A DNA stretch of 64,000 nt, from NCBI GenBank assembly GCA_903884945.1, contig CAISGR010000068.1:18937-82936 (forward strand), read 5' to 3'. The first letter of the stretch is position 1. The number at the start of each line of letters is the position of its first letter. Of this stretch, positions 8,371-17,100 are shown one piece after another. Source of the DNA: an uncultured bacterium. Lineage in GTDB: Bacteria; Pseudomonadota; Alphaproteobacteria; Sphingomonadales; Sphingomonadaceae. The notes under the pieces are model-generated. The model was not told the DNA's origin. It ran no database searches and saw only the letters and a program-made list of their open reading frames with translations. A program made the position numbers and the translations under genes.

Positions 8371-9273
8371 CTATTGCAGCAACGGCTCGATCGCGAGCTT
8401 GATCTCCTCGGCCAGGCGGCTGACGGCCGACCGCAACGTGCTGTTCTTCCGGTAGATGAGGCTCAGCGGCTGCGGCTTCACGAACTGGTCGCGGATCGGA
8501 ACATAGACCAGTTCACCGCGGGTCCTTTCCTCGGCGATGTCGACCCGCGTCATGAACGTGATCCCCTCCTGACGCCGGGCCAAGTGCTTCATGAAGCTGA
8601 CCGAATTGGACACGATCTGCGGCTGGAAGTTCAGGTTTGCCTGGGCGAACGCGTCATGGATGATACCGTAGATACTCATCGTCTCGTCGCCGACGATCAA
8701 TGGATAGGCGATACAATCGCTCAGCCGTACCGATGTTTCGCTCGCCAGCGGGTGCGAGGTCGCCACGACCGCGCCAAGCCGGGTTTCGCACTGATACAGA
8801 ACCGAGGATCCGGGCGTGGTGGACACATTGTAGCCAAGCGCAAGATCCCACTCGCCACTCGCGAGTCCGGACGCCAGTTGCTGTCCGAACACGCTGAAGA
8901 CATGGACCTGGACGCGCGGATGGCTGCGGCGGAATCCCTGGGATACCTGCGGCATCAGGTTGGCCGCGAGATTCTCGAACGTGGCGATCGTGACCGCCCC
9001 GCCCTGCAACCCCTGCAACGCCGAAATCTCGGCGCGGGCGCGCTCATGTTCCTTGAGCGTCCTGCGGATATGCGCGAGCAGGATCTCGCCCGCAGCGGTC
9101 GGGCGGACCTTGCGCGGCAGACGCTCGAACAATTGCGTTCCGATCTCCTGCTCATAGGCGATGATCTGGCGATTGATCGCGGTCGACGCGACGTTGAGAT
9201 GCTGCGCCGCCTTGCGGATCGAGCCACGCCGGGCGACCTCGTCGATATAGCGGAGCAGTCTGGCATGCAGCAT
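8371..9273 (-). CDS. LysR-family transcriptional regulator of the island
   Basis: LysR-type regulator of 300 residues: winged helix-turn-helix at about 4-62 (RKAAQHLNVASTAINRQI), then a type 2 periplasmic-binding-like effector domain from about 90. It is divergent from the TonB receptor operon across a 246-base intergenic region that holds a palindrome and a direct repeat, the usual layout for a LysR protein controlling its neighbour and itself. As the only regulator in the island it may control the other units as well. The inducer is unknown; the pathway substrate or an early intermediate is likely. Confidence 0.88.
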   Translation of the reverse strand: MLHARLLRYIDEVARRGSIRKAAQHLNVASTAINRQIIAYEQEIGTQLFERLPRKVRPTAAGEILLAHIRRTLKEHERARAEISALQGLQGGAVTIATFENLAANLMPQVSQGFRRSHPRVQVHVFSVFGQQLASGLASGEWDLALGYNVSTTPGSSVLYQCETRLGAVVATSHPLASETSVRLSDCIAYPLIVGDETMSIYGIIHDAFAQANLNFQPQIVSNSVSFMKHLARRQEGITFMTRVDIAEERTRGELVYVPIRDQFVKPQPLSLIYRKNSTLRSAVSRLAEEIKLAIEPLLQ

Positions 9274-9519
9274 TGAGTGCCTCCGTTCCCGAATACGCCG
9301 ACGCGCCGGGAGAACCGAGACTTTAAAGGCACCGCAATGAGATCAAAAGAGTTCTTTTAGGCACCGATCTGGCATGATCTACAAGGCGGGTCGGCGCGGC
9401 AAGGACGGCGCGCCCACGGCAACAATGCCGGGGCCTTCGACATGAAAACAATCGGCCGTCACCGGCGAGCCGAAAGCAGGAGGGCTGGGAGTTTCGCGAC
9501 ACTCAAAAAGGGGCCTCAC

Positions 9520-11805
9520 ATGAACATCAGGAATCTCGGCGGATCCATTCTCTTCTTGACCGGCGCTTCGGCAATGGCCCTGGTTTCCGCGAGCGCCTTT
9601 GCCGCAACGACGGATAAGCCAGTCAATGCCGCGCCCGCAGACGACGCTGACGGCCTCAAGGACATCATCGTGGTCGGCGAGAAGCGCGAGACGACGCTGC
9701 AGCGCGCACCGCTCTCGATCACCGCTGTCAGCGGCGACGCGCTCAAGCAGCGCAACGCCAACGAACTGAACGACCTCAACGGCATCGTGCCGGGCCTGAC
9801 GATCATGAAGAGCGAAGGCTCGGCACGCATCGTGGCCATCCGTGGCATCGGCTACGAGACATCGGCCAATCCCAATTCGCAGCCCGGCGTCGCCTTCCAC
9901 ATCGACGGCGTCTACATCGCCCATGTCATGGCGCTGGGCCAGGACCTGCTCGATGTGGACCGCGTCGAGGTGCTTCGCGGTCCGCAGGGCACGGTGTTCG
10001 GCCAGACCTCCACCGGCGGCGCGGTCAACGTCATCACCAGGAAGCCGATCCTGGGCGAGGCAAGCGGCACCGCGTCGCTAAGCTATGGCAACTATAATTA
10101 CCTGAAGGGTGTCGCCGCGGTTAACATCCCGATCAGCGAGACGCTGGCGGCCCGCTTCAGCGCGCAATATCTGCGACACGATGGCTATGGCTACGCGACC
10201 AGAGTGCCCGGCTATTCCCAATATGCGCTCGACGACGCCAACAATGTCGGCCTGCGCGGTTCGCTCCTGTGGAAGCCGACCGACGGCTTCAGCGCGATCC
10301 TTTCGGGCCAGACCTTCGATGCCGACCACAATGCCGCGCTGCAGAAGAACGTCAACGATCCCAATCCGGATCCCCGCGTCGTCACCCAGGACTATCCCGG
10401 CCGATACGCACTCAAGACCCGCATGGTGAACCTCACCCTCGCACAGGAAATCGGCAGCTTCGCGACCCTGAAGTCAGTCACTGCCTATCAATATATGGAC
10501 AAGCGGCAGACCGCCGATACAGATCGCCTTGCAGGCAGCTTCTTTGTCCACACCGTGCGCTGGCGCGACAAGAGCAAGGCGTTCACGCAGGAGGTGTCGC
10601 TTTCATCGCAGGATCAAGGGTCCCTCGACTGGACACTGGGCGGCTTCTACCTGCGCCAGCATGCCCTGAAGGATTATCTGTCGCTCGGCAGCAATCCCGG
10701 CCTGACCTATCTGGGCATGCCGATCGTCTTCGCGACCTACAGCCCGTACCAGCACACCTCGATCGCGGGTTATGGCCAGGCGACGCTGCAGGCGACCGAC
10801 CGGCTCGCGCTGACGGCAGGTGGCCGCTACAGTTGGGACAAGACGACCGGCCAGCCGATCAACTTCTTCAACCAGTTCGGCGTCGCCAATCCGCGCGAAT
10901 CCAAGAGCGACGCCTTTACCGGCAAGCTCGGCGCGGAATATCAGGCGACACCCACCAACATGATCTATTTCACTGCCTCGCGCGGCTACAAGCCGAGCGG
11001 TGTGAACTTCAACCAGGGGGCGGTCATGGTACCGCAGACCTACAAGAAGGAAACGGTCGACGCGCTCGAACTCGGCTTCAAGAACGAATTCTTCGATCGA
11101 ACGGTGCGCTTCAACGCCTCCGGCTATTATTACTGGTACGACAATTACCAGTACACGGCCGAGGACCCCCGCCCGAACAGCGGCGGCAGCGCCAATATTC
11201 CCCGAGCGGAAATCTACGGCCTCGAACTCGAGGCGTCGGTCCTGCCGGTCAAGGGTTTGCGCTTCGATGGCATTTTGTCGCTCGCCTCGGGCAAGTTCAA
11301 GGGCGACTACAAAACGATCGATTCACAAGGCGCCCTGCTGATCCGGCAGGCAGCCTCGATCGCCCTGGGCCTGCCACAGCCCTATGTCAGCGGGTATGGC
11401 TATAACCCGGCGGTGATCGCCGCCGTCCAGGCGAATCTCAGCAATACCAATGGCCATGAAGTGGCCAAGCTGCCCGGCGTGCAAGGCAGTGTCTCCTCCA
11501 CCTATACCGGCGAGATCGGCCCGGGCGAAGTCACCCTGAAGGGGGAGATGGTCTATCGGGGAGAGTTCAACTCGCGGATCTTCACCAGTGGCCCGCTGGA
11601 CCGCGTACCGTCCTACACGGTGTTCAACGCGCTCGTGCAATATGCGCCGCACAATTCGAACATGACCTTTTCGATCTCGGCGCAGAATCTCTTCGACAAG
11701 AATGGGATAAACTCCCTGTTCACCGATCCGTACGGCGCGCTGACCACCAGCGTGGAATATATCAACCCGCGCCAGGTTTTCGGGACTGTCGCCTTCAAAT
11801 TCTAA
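9520..11805 (+). CDS. TonB-dependent outer-membrane receptor
   Basis: Outer-membrane beta-barrel receptor of 761 residues. Signal peptide 1-28 ends SASAFA, a TonB-box-like DIIVVG lies at 48-53, then a plug domain (VLRGPQGTVFGQTSTGGAVNV-type motif, cited in part) and a barrel ending in an aromatic residue (AFKF). The ATG at 9520 was chosen over 9442 because the signal peptide begins there and AGGGG lies just upstream. Receptors of this sphingomonad class import bulky or scarce aromatic substrates. As the first gene of the eight-gene operon it should bring the pathway substrate into the periplasm, with the MFS protein taking it across the inner membrane. It is separated from the Rieske gene by 72 bases. 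Confidence 0.92.
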   Translation: MNIRNLGGSILFLTGASAMALVSASAFAATTDKPVNAAPADDADGLKDIIVVGEKRETTLQRAPLSITAVSGDALKQRNANELNDLNGIVPGLTIMKSEGSARIVAIRGIGYETSANPNSQPGVAFHIDGVYIAHVMALGQDLLDVDRVEVLRGPQGTVFGQTSTGGAVNVITRKPILGEASGTASLSYGNYNYLKGVAAVNIPISETLAARFSAQYLRHDGYGYATRVPGYSQYALDDANNVGLRGSLLWKPTDGFSAILSGQTFDADHNAALQKNVNDPNPDPRVVTQDYPGRYALKTRMVNLTLAQEIGSFATLKSVTAYQYMDKRQTADTDRLAGSFFVHTVRWRDKSKAFTQEVSLSSQDQGSLDWTLGGFYLRQHALKDYLSLGSNPGLTYLGMPIVFATYSPYQHTSIAGYGQATLQATDRLALTAGGRYSWDKTTGQPINFFNQFGVANPRESKSDAFTGKLGAEYQATPTNMIYFTASRGYKPSGVNFNQGAVMVPQTYKKETVDALELGFKNEFFDRTVRFNASGYYYWYDNYQYTAEDPRPNSGGSANIPRAEIYGLELEASVLPVKGLRFDGILSLASGKFKGDYKTIDSQGALLIRQAASIALGLPQPYVSGYGYNPAVIAAVQANLSNTNGHEVAKLPGVQGSVSSTYTGEIGPGEVTLKGEMVYRGEFNSRIFTSGPLDRVPSYTVFNALVQYAPHNSNMTFSISAQNLFDKNGINSLFTDPYGALTTSVEYINPRQVFGTVAFKF

Positions 11806-11877
11806 TCGGACGCAACCGTACCGCGTAACTCCGGGCCGGCGTCTCGCGGCGTCGGCTCGGGATAGAGGATCAAGCTA

Positions 11878-12969
11878 ATGCTCACGTCGAAGCAGCCGGT
11901 GCTGCGCAATTTCTGGTACGCTACCGAGCCAATCAGCGTGCTTGGCGACGGCCCAAGAGCGTTTCGCCTCATGGGCGAGGATATCGTCCTGTTCCTTGAC
12001 GGCGATGGCCGGCCGGTGGCGCTGCGCGACCGGTGCTGCCATCGGACCGCGCGCTTGTCCAAGGGCTGGTGCGACAAAGGCAATATCGTGTGCGGCTATC
12101 ATGGCTGGAGCTATGATCGCACGGGCGCCCTGATCGGCATCCCGCAATATCCCGGGGACAAGGCGATCCCGAAATTCGGCGTCGACGCGTTCCACTGCGA
12201 AGAGCGCTATGGCTATGCCTGGGTATGCCTCGGCGAGCCGATGAGCGACATCCCGGAGATCGCCGAGGATGCCGATCCCTCCTATCGGCGCATCGCCCAG
12301 TTCCATGATGTGTGGCGGACCTCGCCACTGCGCTTCATGGAGAATTCATTCGACAACGCCCATTTCTCCTTCGTCCACAAAGGGACGTTCGGCCAGATGG
12401 AGCAGCCGGTGCCCGGGAAATACCGGCTGACCGAGACCGATTATGGTTTCGACGCGGACGCCACCGTCGAAATTCGTAATCCCCCCTCGTCCCATCGCGT
12501 CACCGGCACGGATACGGAAATGGTCGACCGGCACTTGCGCAACCGGTGGTTCCTGCCCTTCTGCCGGCGGCTCGACATCGAGTATCCGGGCGGCCTGCGC
12601 CACATCATCTTCAATTGCGCGACACCAATCGACGACGAGAGCATCTACATCGCGCAGATTCTCTATCGCAATGACCGCGAGGAGGATTGCTCGACGGCCG
12701 AGTTGATCGCCTGGGACCGGGCGATCATCGAGGAAGACAGGGAAATCCTCGAATCCACCGATCCAGATGCACCGCTCAACGCAGCGTCCGGCGAGGAAGG
12801 ATCGATGATCTCCGACCATCCCGGCCTGATCATCCGGAAGCAATTGCTCAAGCTGCTGCGCGACAATGGTGAGATCGAGATGCGGAGCAGCGCACCACGG
12901 CCAAGCGTCTTCCGCGACGCGACCGCCGATCGACCCAGCCCAATACCCGCTACGACAAAGGCAGACTGA
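11878..12969 (+). CDS. Rieske non-haem iron oxygenase, terminal oxygenase
   Basis: Oxygenase of 363 residues. The Rieske [2Fe-2S] site is Cys53-x-His55 and Cys72-x2-His75 (CGYHGW). The mononuclear iron motif N-x2-D-x2-H-x4-H is exact at 156-167 (Asn156, Asp159, His162, His167). Size and C-terminal half place it with the alpha-only, VanA/phenoxybenzoate/PaO-like oxygenases that demethylate or hydroxylate aromatics. Such enzymes need a reductase and often a ferredoxin; none is encoded in the island, so electrons must come from elsewhere. The gene is preceded by GAGG and followed after one base by a TauD gene. It could oxidise a ring methyl group or the carbocycle. Confidence 0.9.
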   Translation: MLTSKQPVLRNFWYATEPISVLGDGPRAFRLMGEDIVLFLDGDGRPVALRDRCCHRTARLSKGWCDKGNIVCGYHGWSYDRTGALIGIPQYPGDKAIPKFGVDAFHCEERYGYAWVCLGEPMSDIPEIAEDADPSYRRIAQFHDVWRTSPLRFMENSFDNAHFSFVHKGTFGQMEQPVPGKYRLTETDYGFDADATVEIRNPPSSHRVTGTDTEMVDRHLRNRWFLPFCRRLDIEYPGGLRHIIFNCATPIDDESIYIAQILYRNDREEDCSTAELIAWDRAIIEEDREILESTDPDAPLNAASGEEGSMISDHPGLIIRKQLLKLLRDNGEIEMRSSAPRPSVFRDATADRPSPIPATTKAD

Positions 12970-12970
12970 C

Positions 12971-13843
12971 ATGGCATCGGTTTCCGCGACGACCCAAGGC
13001 TTCGAGGTTCGGCCCATCGGCAGGGGCCTGGGCTCGGAAGTGACCGGCATCGATCTCGCCACGGCCAGCGACACCACGCTCGCCGAACTCGCGGCGCTGT
13101 ATCGCCAGGGAAGCGTGCTGGTTCTGCGCGGCCAGGACCTGACGCCCGAACAACTGACCCGCTTCGGCCGGGCACTTGGGCCGCTCGAGGATCATACCCG
13201 CGAACAATTTACCCTGCCGGGCTACCCGACCATCTACATCCTGTCGAACAAGGAAGTCGACGGCAGGCGGATCGGTGTCCACCGGGACGGCATGGGCTGG
13301 CACACCGACGGGTCCTATCTGGCCAATCCGCTGGACACCACGGTGCTCTACGCGCTCGAATCGCCGCCGGTTGGCGCCGACACCCTGCTGGCGGACATGC
13401 GCGAGGCGTTCGAAGCGCTCCCCCTCGAGCAACGCGACGCATTGCGCGAAAAGCAGGTGCTCCACAGCTTCGTGCATCTCATCGGCAATCTCGACCCGGA
13501 GGCGCGCTCGGTCGTCACCGCCGAGCAGCGCGAGCGCGCACCCGATGTCATTCACCCCCTCGTGCTGCCACGGGCGGACGGCACGGAGAATTTCTATCTC
13601 AGCAGCGGCTCGACCAAGGAGATTCTCGGCCAGGATCCCGAGGAAGGGCGGCAGCTGGTTCGCGACCTCATCGTTCACGCGACGCAGGAACGCTTCATCT
13701 ATCGTCACCGGTGGAAGGTGGGCGATGTCCTGGTGTGGAACAACCGCCAGACGATGCACCGTGCGACCGAGTATGACGACAAGAAATACCAACGTCTGGT
13801 GTATCGCCTGTGGATCGCCGGCACCGGCGGGCTCGGGGCGTGA
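12971..13843 (+). CDS. TauD/TfdA-family dioxygenase
   Basis: Fe(II)/2-oxoglutarate dioxygenase of 290 residues. Ligands are His111-x-Asp113 in GWHTDGSY and His263 in TMHRATEY, with arginines 275 and 279 for 2-oxoglutarate. It has the family N-terminal strand region (PIGRGLGSEVTGIDL) that the long TauD-like protein at 4815-5894 lacks. It starts one base after the Rieske stop and overlaps the MFS gene by four bases (GTGA). Third dioxygenase of this class in the island, and the one most tightly tied to the transporter and amidohydrolases. The substrate is not identifiable from sequence. Confidence 0.89.
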   Translation: MASVSATTQGFEVRPIGRGLGSEVTGIDLATASDTTLAELAALYRQGSVLVLRGQDLTPEQLTRFGRALGPLEDHTREQFTLPGYPTIYILSNKEVDGRRIGVHRDGMGWHTDGSYLANPLDTTVLYALESPPVGADTLLADMREAFEALPLEQRDALREKQVLHSFVHLIGNLDPEARSVVTAEQRERAPDVIHPLVLPRADGTENFYLSSGSTKEILGQDPEEGRQLVRDLIVHATQERFIYRHRWKVGDVLVWNNRQTMHRATEYDDKKYQRLVYRLWIAGTGGLGA

Positions 13844-15093
13844 GCCAGGCAGCGGTTGCCGCCAGCATCGCCGTCGACGCCGGTGAGCGACCGAGCCGCT
13901 GGCCCTATGCCGTGCTCGCCTGCTTCAGCCTGCTGCTCTTCCTCGGCTTCGCCTCGACCTTCTCCGCTCTGGGGGTAACGCTGCCGAACATGGTCAGGGA
14001 AATGGGGTGGAACTGGACCCAGGCAGGCCTCGGCTTCACCCTGCTCGGGGTCTCCTGCGCAGCATCCTCCTATCTGCCGGCGAAATTGATCCGCCGCTTC
14101 GGGGTGCGGGCGCCGCTGCTGCTCGGCACGGCCGTGCTGTGCTCGGGCCTGCTCTGCCTGTCGCGCACGCACAGCCTGCCACCCTTCTTCGCCGGCACCA
14201 TCCTGTGCGGCATCGGCTATCAGCTGATTGCGATGATCCCGGGCACGCATGTGCTGTCATCGATGTTCAGCCGCCGCTCCCTGACCTTCGGGATCTATTT
14301 CACCTCCGGATCGCTCGGCGGCGTCGCAGGCCCCTGGATCGTCCTCAGCACGATGACTGCCTTTGACGGCGCGTGGCGCATGGTCTGGATCGTCCTGGCG
14401 ATCGCGGTGTTCCTGGCGGGCACGCTCTCGACGATCATCGTCGGGCGCGGCAGCGACTCGCACCAGCGCGCCGTTTCCGACGCGCCGGCACCGCTCGCCG
14501 AGGAAGGCTGGCCGGTACGTGCCGCGCTCCGCACACCGCAATTCTGGCTGTTGTTCGGTGCCTATTTCAGCCAGTTGCTGATCCTGAGCTGCGTCGCCAG
14601 CATGTCGGTCGCCCATCTCACGCAGATGAAGATCACGCCCGCCATCGCGGCGGGAATGCTGAGCCTCGAGGCGCTGGTCCAGGTGGTGGCCCGCCTGCTC
14701 GGCGGCGTGATCGGCGAATTCGTAAGCCGCAAGCTGCTGCTGCTCTGCGGCCTCGCGGCGGCGACGGTCGGCGTCTGGACGCTGTCGATCGCGCGCGACG
14801 ATACCGCACTCGTCATCTACGCGCTGCTGACCGGCGTCGGCGTCGGCCTGACCGCCCTCTCCTCCACGCTCCTGCTGCTCGAATATTTCGGCAAGAAGCA
14901 CAATCTGGAGCTCTTCTCGATCATCTGCACGCTGGTGGCGGTGTCATCGTTCAATTCGCTGGTGGGCGGCGCGATCCGCGACGCCACCGGATCCTTCGCC
15001 CTGGCATTCCAGTTGTTCGGCTGCATTCCTGCCCTGATATTCTTGGCAACCCTGGTCACGCCGCGACCGCGTCGCGCGGAGGATATCGTATGA
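13840..15093 (+). CDS. MFS transporter
   Basis: Polytopic inner-membrane protein of 417 residues with about twelve hydrophobic segments and a charged central loop (about 205-225), the layout of the major facilitator superfamily. The loop between helices 2 and 3 reads RRFGVRAP, a weak form of the MFS signature. The start is a GTG at 13840 inside the stop of the TauD gene. Upstream in-frame codons belong to the TauD reading region. Position after a TonB receptor and before three hydrolases suggests uptake of the pathway substrate. Export of an end product cannot be excluded. Confidence 0.88.
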   Translation: MSQAAVAASIAVDAGERPSRWPYAVLACFSLLLFLGFASTFSALGVTLPNMVREMGWNWTQAGLGFTLLGVSCAASSYLPAKLIRRFGVRAPLLLGTAVLCSGLLCLSRTHSLPPFFAGTILCGIGYQLIAMIPGTHVLSSMFSRRSLTFGIYFTSGSLGGVAGPWIVLSTMTAFDGAWRMVWIVLAIAVFLAGTLSTIIVGRGSDSHQRAVSDAPAPLAEEGWPVRAALRTPQFWLLFGAYFSQLLILSCVASMSVAHLTQMKITPAIAAGMLSLEALVQVVARLLGGVIGEFVSRKLLLLCGLAAATVGVWTLSIARDDTALVIYALLTGVGVGLTALSSTLLLLEYFGKKHNLELFSIICTLVAVSSFNSLVGGAIRDATGSFALAFQLFGCIPALIFLATLVTPRPRRAEDIV

Positions 15094-15866
15094 AGGCCCT
15101 GGGAAACACGCCGCGCAACCAATGGCGCGTATCGCCCGAGCGGGTGGACCTGGTCAGGCCGCCCGTCCCGCCTCATATCGTCGAGCTGGAGATCGAGCCG
15201 CGCACCCTGCGGATCGACATGACACGCACCGCGCTGCTGATCATCGATATGCAGAACGACTTCTGCCATCCCGATGGCTGGCTTGCGTCGATCGGCGTCG
15301 ACATCGCACCCGCCCGCGCGCCGATCGAGCCATTGCAACGAGTATTGCCGGCGCTGCGCGAGGCGGGCGTGCCGGTGCTCTGGCTAAATTGGGGCAATCG
15401 ACCCGATCTGCTCAATATCAGCCCTGCCCTCCTCAACGTCTACGACCCGAATGGCGAGGGCGTCGGCCTCGGCGCACCGCTGCCGTCCAACGGCGCGCCT
15501 GTGCTGGAGGCGGGAAGCTGGGCAGCGGCCATCATCGATGACCTCGCCGTCGCGCCGGGGGACGTCAGGGTCGACAAGTTCCGCATGTCCGGTTTCTGGG
15601 ACACGCCGCTCGACAGCATCCTGCGCAACATGGGCGTGACCAGCCTGTTGTTCGCGGGGGTCAATCTCGATCAGTGCGTGATGTGCACGCTGCAGGACGC
15701 CAACTTCCTCGGCTATGATTGCATCCTGCTGGAAGATTGCGCAGCGACCACCTCGCCCGCGTTCTGCACCGAGGCTACCCTGTACAATATCCAGCAATGC
15801 TTCGGCTTTGTCGCCAGCGCGACCGCGATGATCGCGGCGCTCGCTACCGAAGGGGATATGCTGTGA
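15090..15866 (+). CDS. RutB-like isochorismatase-fold amidohydrolase
   Basis: Hydrolase of 258 residues, longer than most of the superfamily and close to E. coli RutB in length and plan. Shared features are IIDMQNDF (Asp53), DKFRMSGFWDTPLDSIL (Lys163) and a C-terminal YNIQQCFGFV tail. RutB cleaves ureidoacrylate to carbamate and aminoacrylate. The cysteine loop here is VNLDQCVM (Cys196) rather than TNVC, so the ligand pocket differs. It overlaps the MFS gene and the creatininase-family gene by four bases each. Creatininase and the isochorismatase-fold N-carbamoylsarcosine amidase act in sequence in creatinine degradation, which is a good precedent for this pair. Confidence 0.87.
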   Translation: MKALGNTPRNQWRVSPERVDLVRPPVPPHIVELEIEPRTLRIDMTRTALLIIDMQNDFCHPDGWLASIGVDIAPARAPIEPLQRVLPALREAGVPVLWLNWGNRPDLLNISPALLNVYDPNGEGVGLGAPLPSNGAPVLEAGSWAAAIIDDLAVAPGDVRVDKFRMSGFWDTPLDSILRNMGVTSLLFAGVNLDQCVMCTLQDANFLGYDCILLEDCAATTSPAFCTEATLYNIQQCFGFVASATAMIAALATEGDML

Positions 15867-16657
15867 TCGAGGCCTGGCGAGACCTGACCTGGCAGGATTT
15901 CCAGGCGATCGATCCGGAGCGCGCCGTCGCCGTGATGCCGGTGGCGGCGATCGAGCAACATGGGCCGCACCTGCCGGTATCGGTCGATTCCGACCTCAAT
16001 GCGGGCATCCTGGCGGGTGCGGCGGCGTTCGTGCCGGATGACCTGCCGATCTATGTCCTGCCGCAACTGCCGGTGGGCAAGAGTAACGAGCACATTGCCT
16101 ATCCCGGGACGCTGAGCATCGGCGCCGAGACGCTGATCCGCCTGTGGACCGACGTGGCGGATTCGGTGGTTCGGGCTGGCTTCCGCAAGATCCTGATGTT
16201 CAACTCGCATGGCGGCCAGCCGCAACTCGTCGATGTCGTGGTGCGCGATCTCCGGGTCCGGCACGGCGTGCTCGCGGTCGCCGCCAGCAGCTACGCACTG
16301 GGCCTGCCCGACGGGCTGTTCAGCCCGGATGAGGAAAGGTTCGGCATCCATGCCGGTGCGATCGAGACATCGATGATGATGCATTTGCACCCGGGCTCGG
16401 TCCGCACCGACAAGATGGCCGATTTCCCTTCGTCGGGGATTGCGATCGAGCGCGATCACGAAATGCTGCGACTGGAGGGGAGCGTCGGCATCGGCTGGAT
16501 GACGCAGGACGTAAACCCGTCCGGCGCGGTCGGCGATCCGCGCGGCGCTACTGCGGAAATGGGAGCCGCGGCGATCACTCATGCCGCCCGGCGGCTGGCG
16601 GTACTGCTCGCCGAGATCAGCGCCTATCCTCTCACTGCGATCAGGGAAAAGCCATGA
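15863..16657 (+). CDS. Creatininase-family metal-dependent amidohydrolase
   Basis: Creatininase-family hydrolase of 264 residues starting at GTG 15863, which overlaps the previous stop. Metal-binding residues visible are Glu31-x-His33 in AIEQHGPHLP, Asp42, His116 in FNSHGGQ and Glu168 in HAGAIETS. The HAGxxET form is that of the deformylase/mycofactocin-peptidase branch rather than creatininase itself. Members open cyclic amides or remove formyl groups; one (ArfB) acts on a riboflavin-pathway pyrimidine. Here it is a good candidate to open the pyrimidinedione ring ahead of the RutB-like enzyme. This is inference from family and position. The stop overlaps the cupin start by four bases. Confidence 0.87.
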   Translation: MIEAWRDLTWQDFQAIDPERAVAVMPVAAIEQHGPHLPVSVDSDLNAGILAGAAAFVPDDLPIYVLPQLPVGKSNEHIAYPGTLSIGAETLIRLWTDVADSVVRAGFRKILMFNSHGGQPQLVDVVVRDLRVRHGVLAVAASSYALGLPDGLFSPDEERFGIHAGAIETSMMMHLHPGSVRTDKMADFPSSGIAIERDHEMLRLEGSVGIGWMTQDVNPSGAVGDPRGATAEMGAAAITHAARRLAVLLAEISAYPLTAIREKP

Positions 16658-17100
16658 CGTTGCCCGCCGCCTTGGTCTCGCGCGCGATGGAGGCCGAAGC
16701 TTTCCGGATCGCGCCCGACGACACCAATTACTTCGCGATCCTGTTCGACCCAGCCACGAAGGGGTTCGCACATATCTGCGTGGTCGAGATCTTTGCCGTC
16801 GGCGGAAGGACGCCGCCCAACAGTCATCGTGTCGCCCATGAATTCTTCTACGTCCTGCACGGGAAAGGCATCGCGCATTGCGAGGGCAGATCCACGCCGG
16901 TCGCGAAGGGCGATGCCCTGTTGCTCCGCCCGGGCGCTGAGCATGTCGTCGAGAATGTCGGCGCCAGCAAGCTCTACACCCTGACGATCATGATGCCCGA
17001 CGAGGCCTTCGCTGCGCTGATCCGCGGCGGAACACCGGTCGCGCTCGATGAAGAAGATGCAATGGTCCTGACCGGCGGGCGTGCAAAGGCGCCGGCATGA
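16654..17100 (+). CDS. Cupin-domain protein
   Basis: Single-cupin protein of 148 residues. The first cupin motif has His58, His62 and Glu63 (SHRVAHEFFYVLHGKG) and the second His97 (PGAEHVVEN), giving a complete set of metal ligands. It may be a small dioxygenase, isomerase or ring-cleaving enzyme, or a regulatory sensor. It is coupled by four-base overlaps to the creatininase-family gene and to the second ribokinase gene, so a catalytic role in the pathway is likely. No closer assignment can be made. Confidence 0.82.
   Translation: MTLPAALVSRAMEAEAFRIAPDDTNYFAILFDPATKGFAHICVVEIFAVGGRTPPNSHRVAHEFFYVLHGKGIAHCEGRSTPVAKGDALLLRPGAEHVVENVGASKLYTLTIMMPDEAFAALIRGGTPVALDEEDAMVLTGGRAKAPA

Noticed and set aside
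14373..15866. Frame joining the MFS region to the RutB-like gene
   Set aside because: Only codons from 15090 on encode the amidohydrolase; the earlier part is the MFS gene out of frame.
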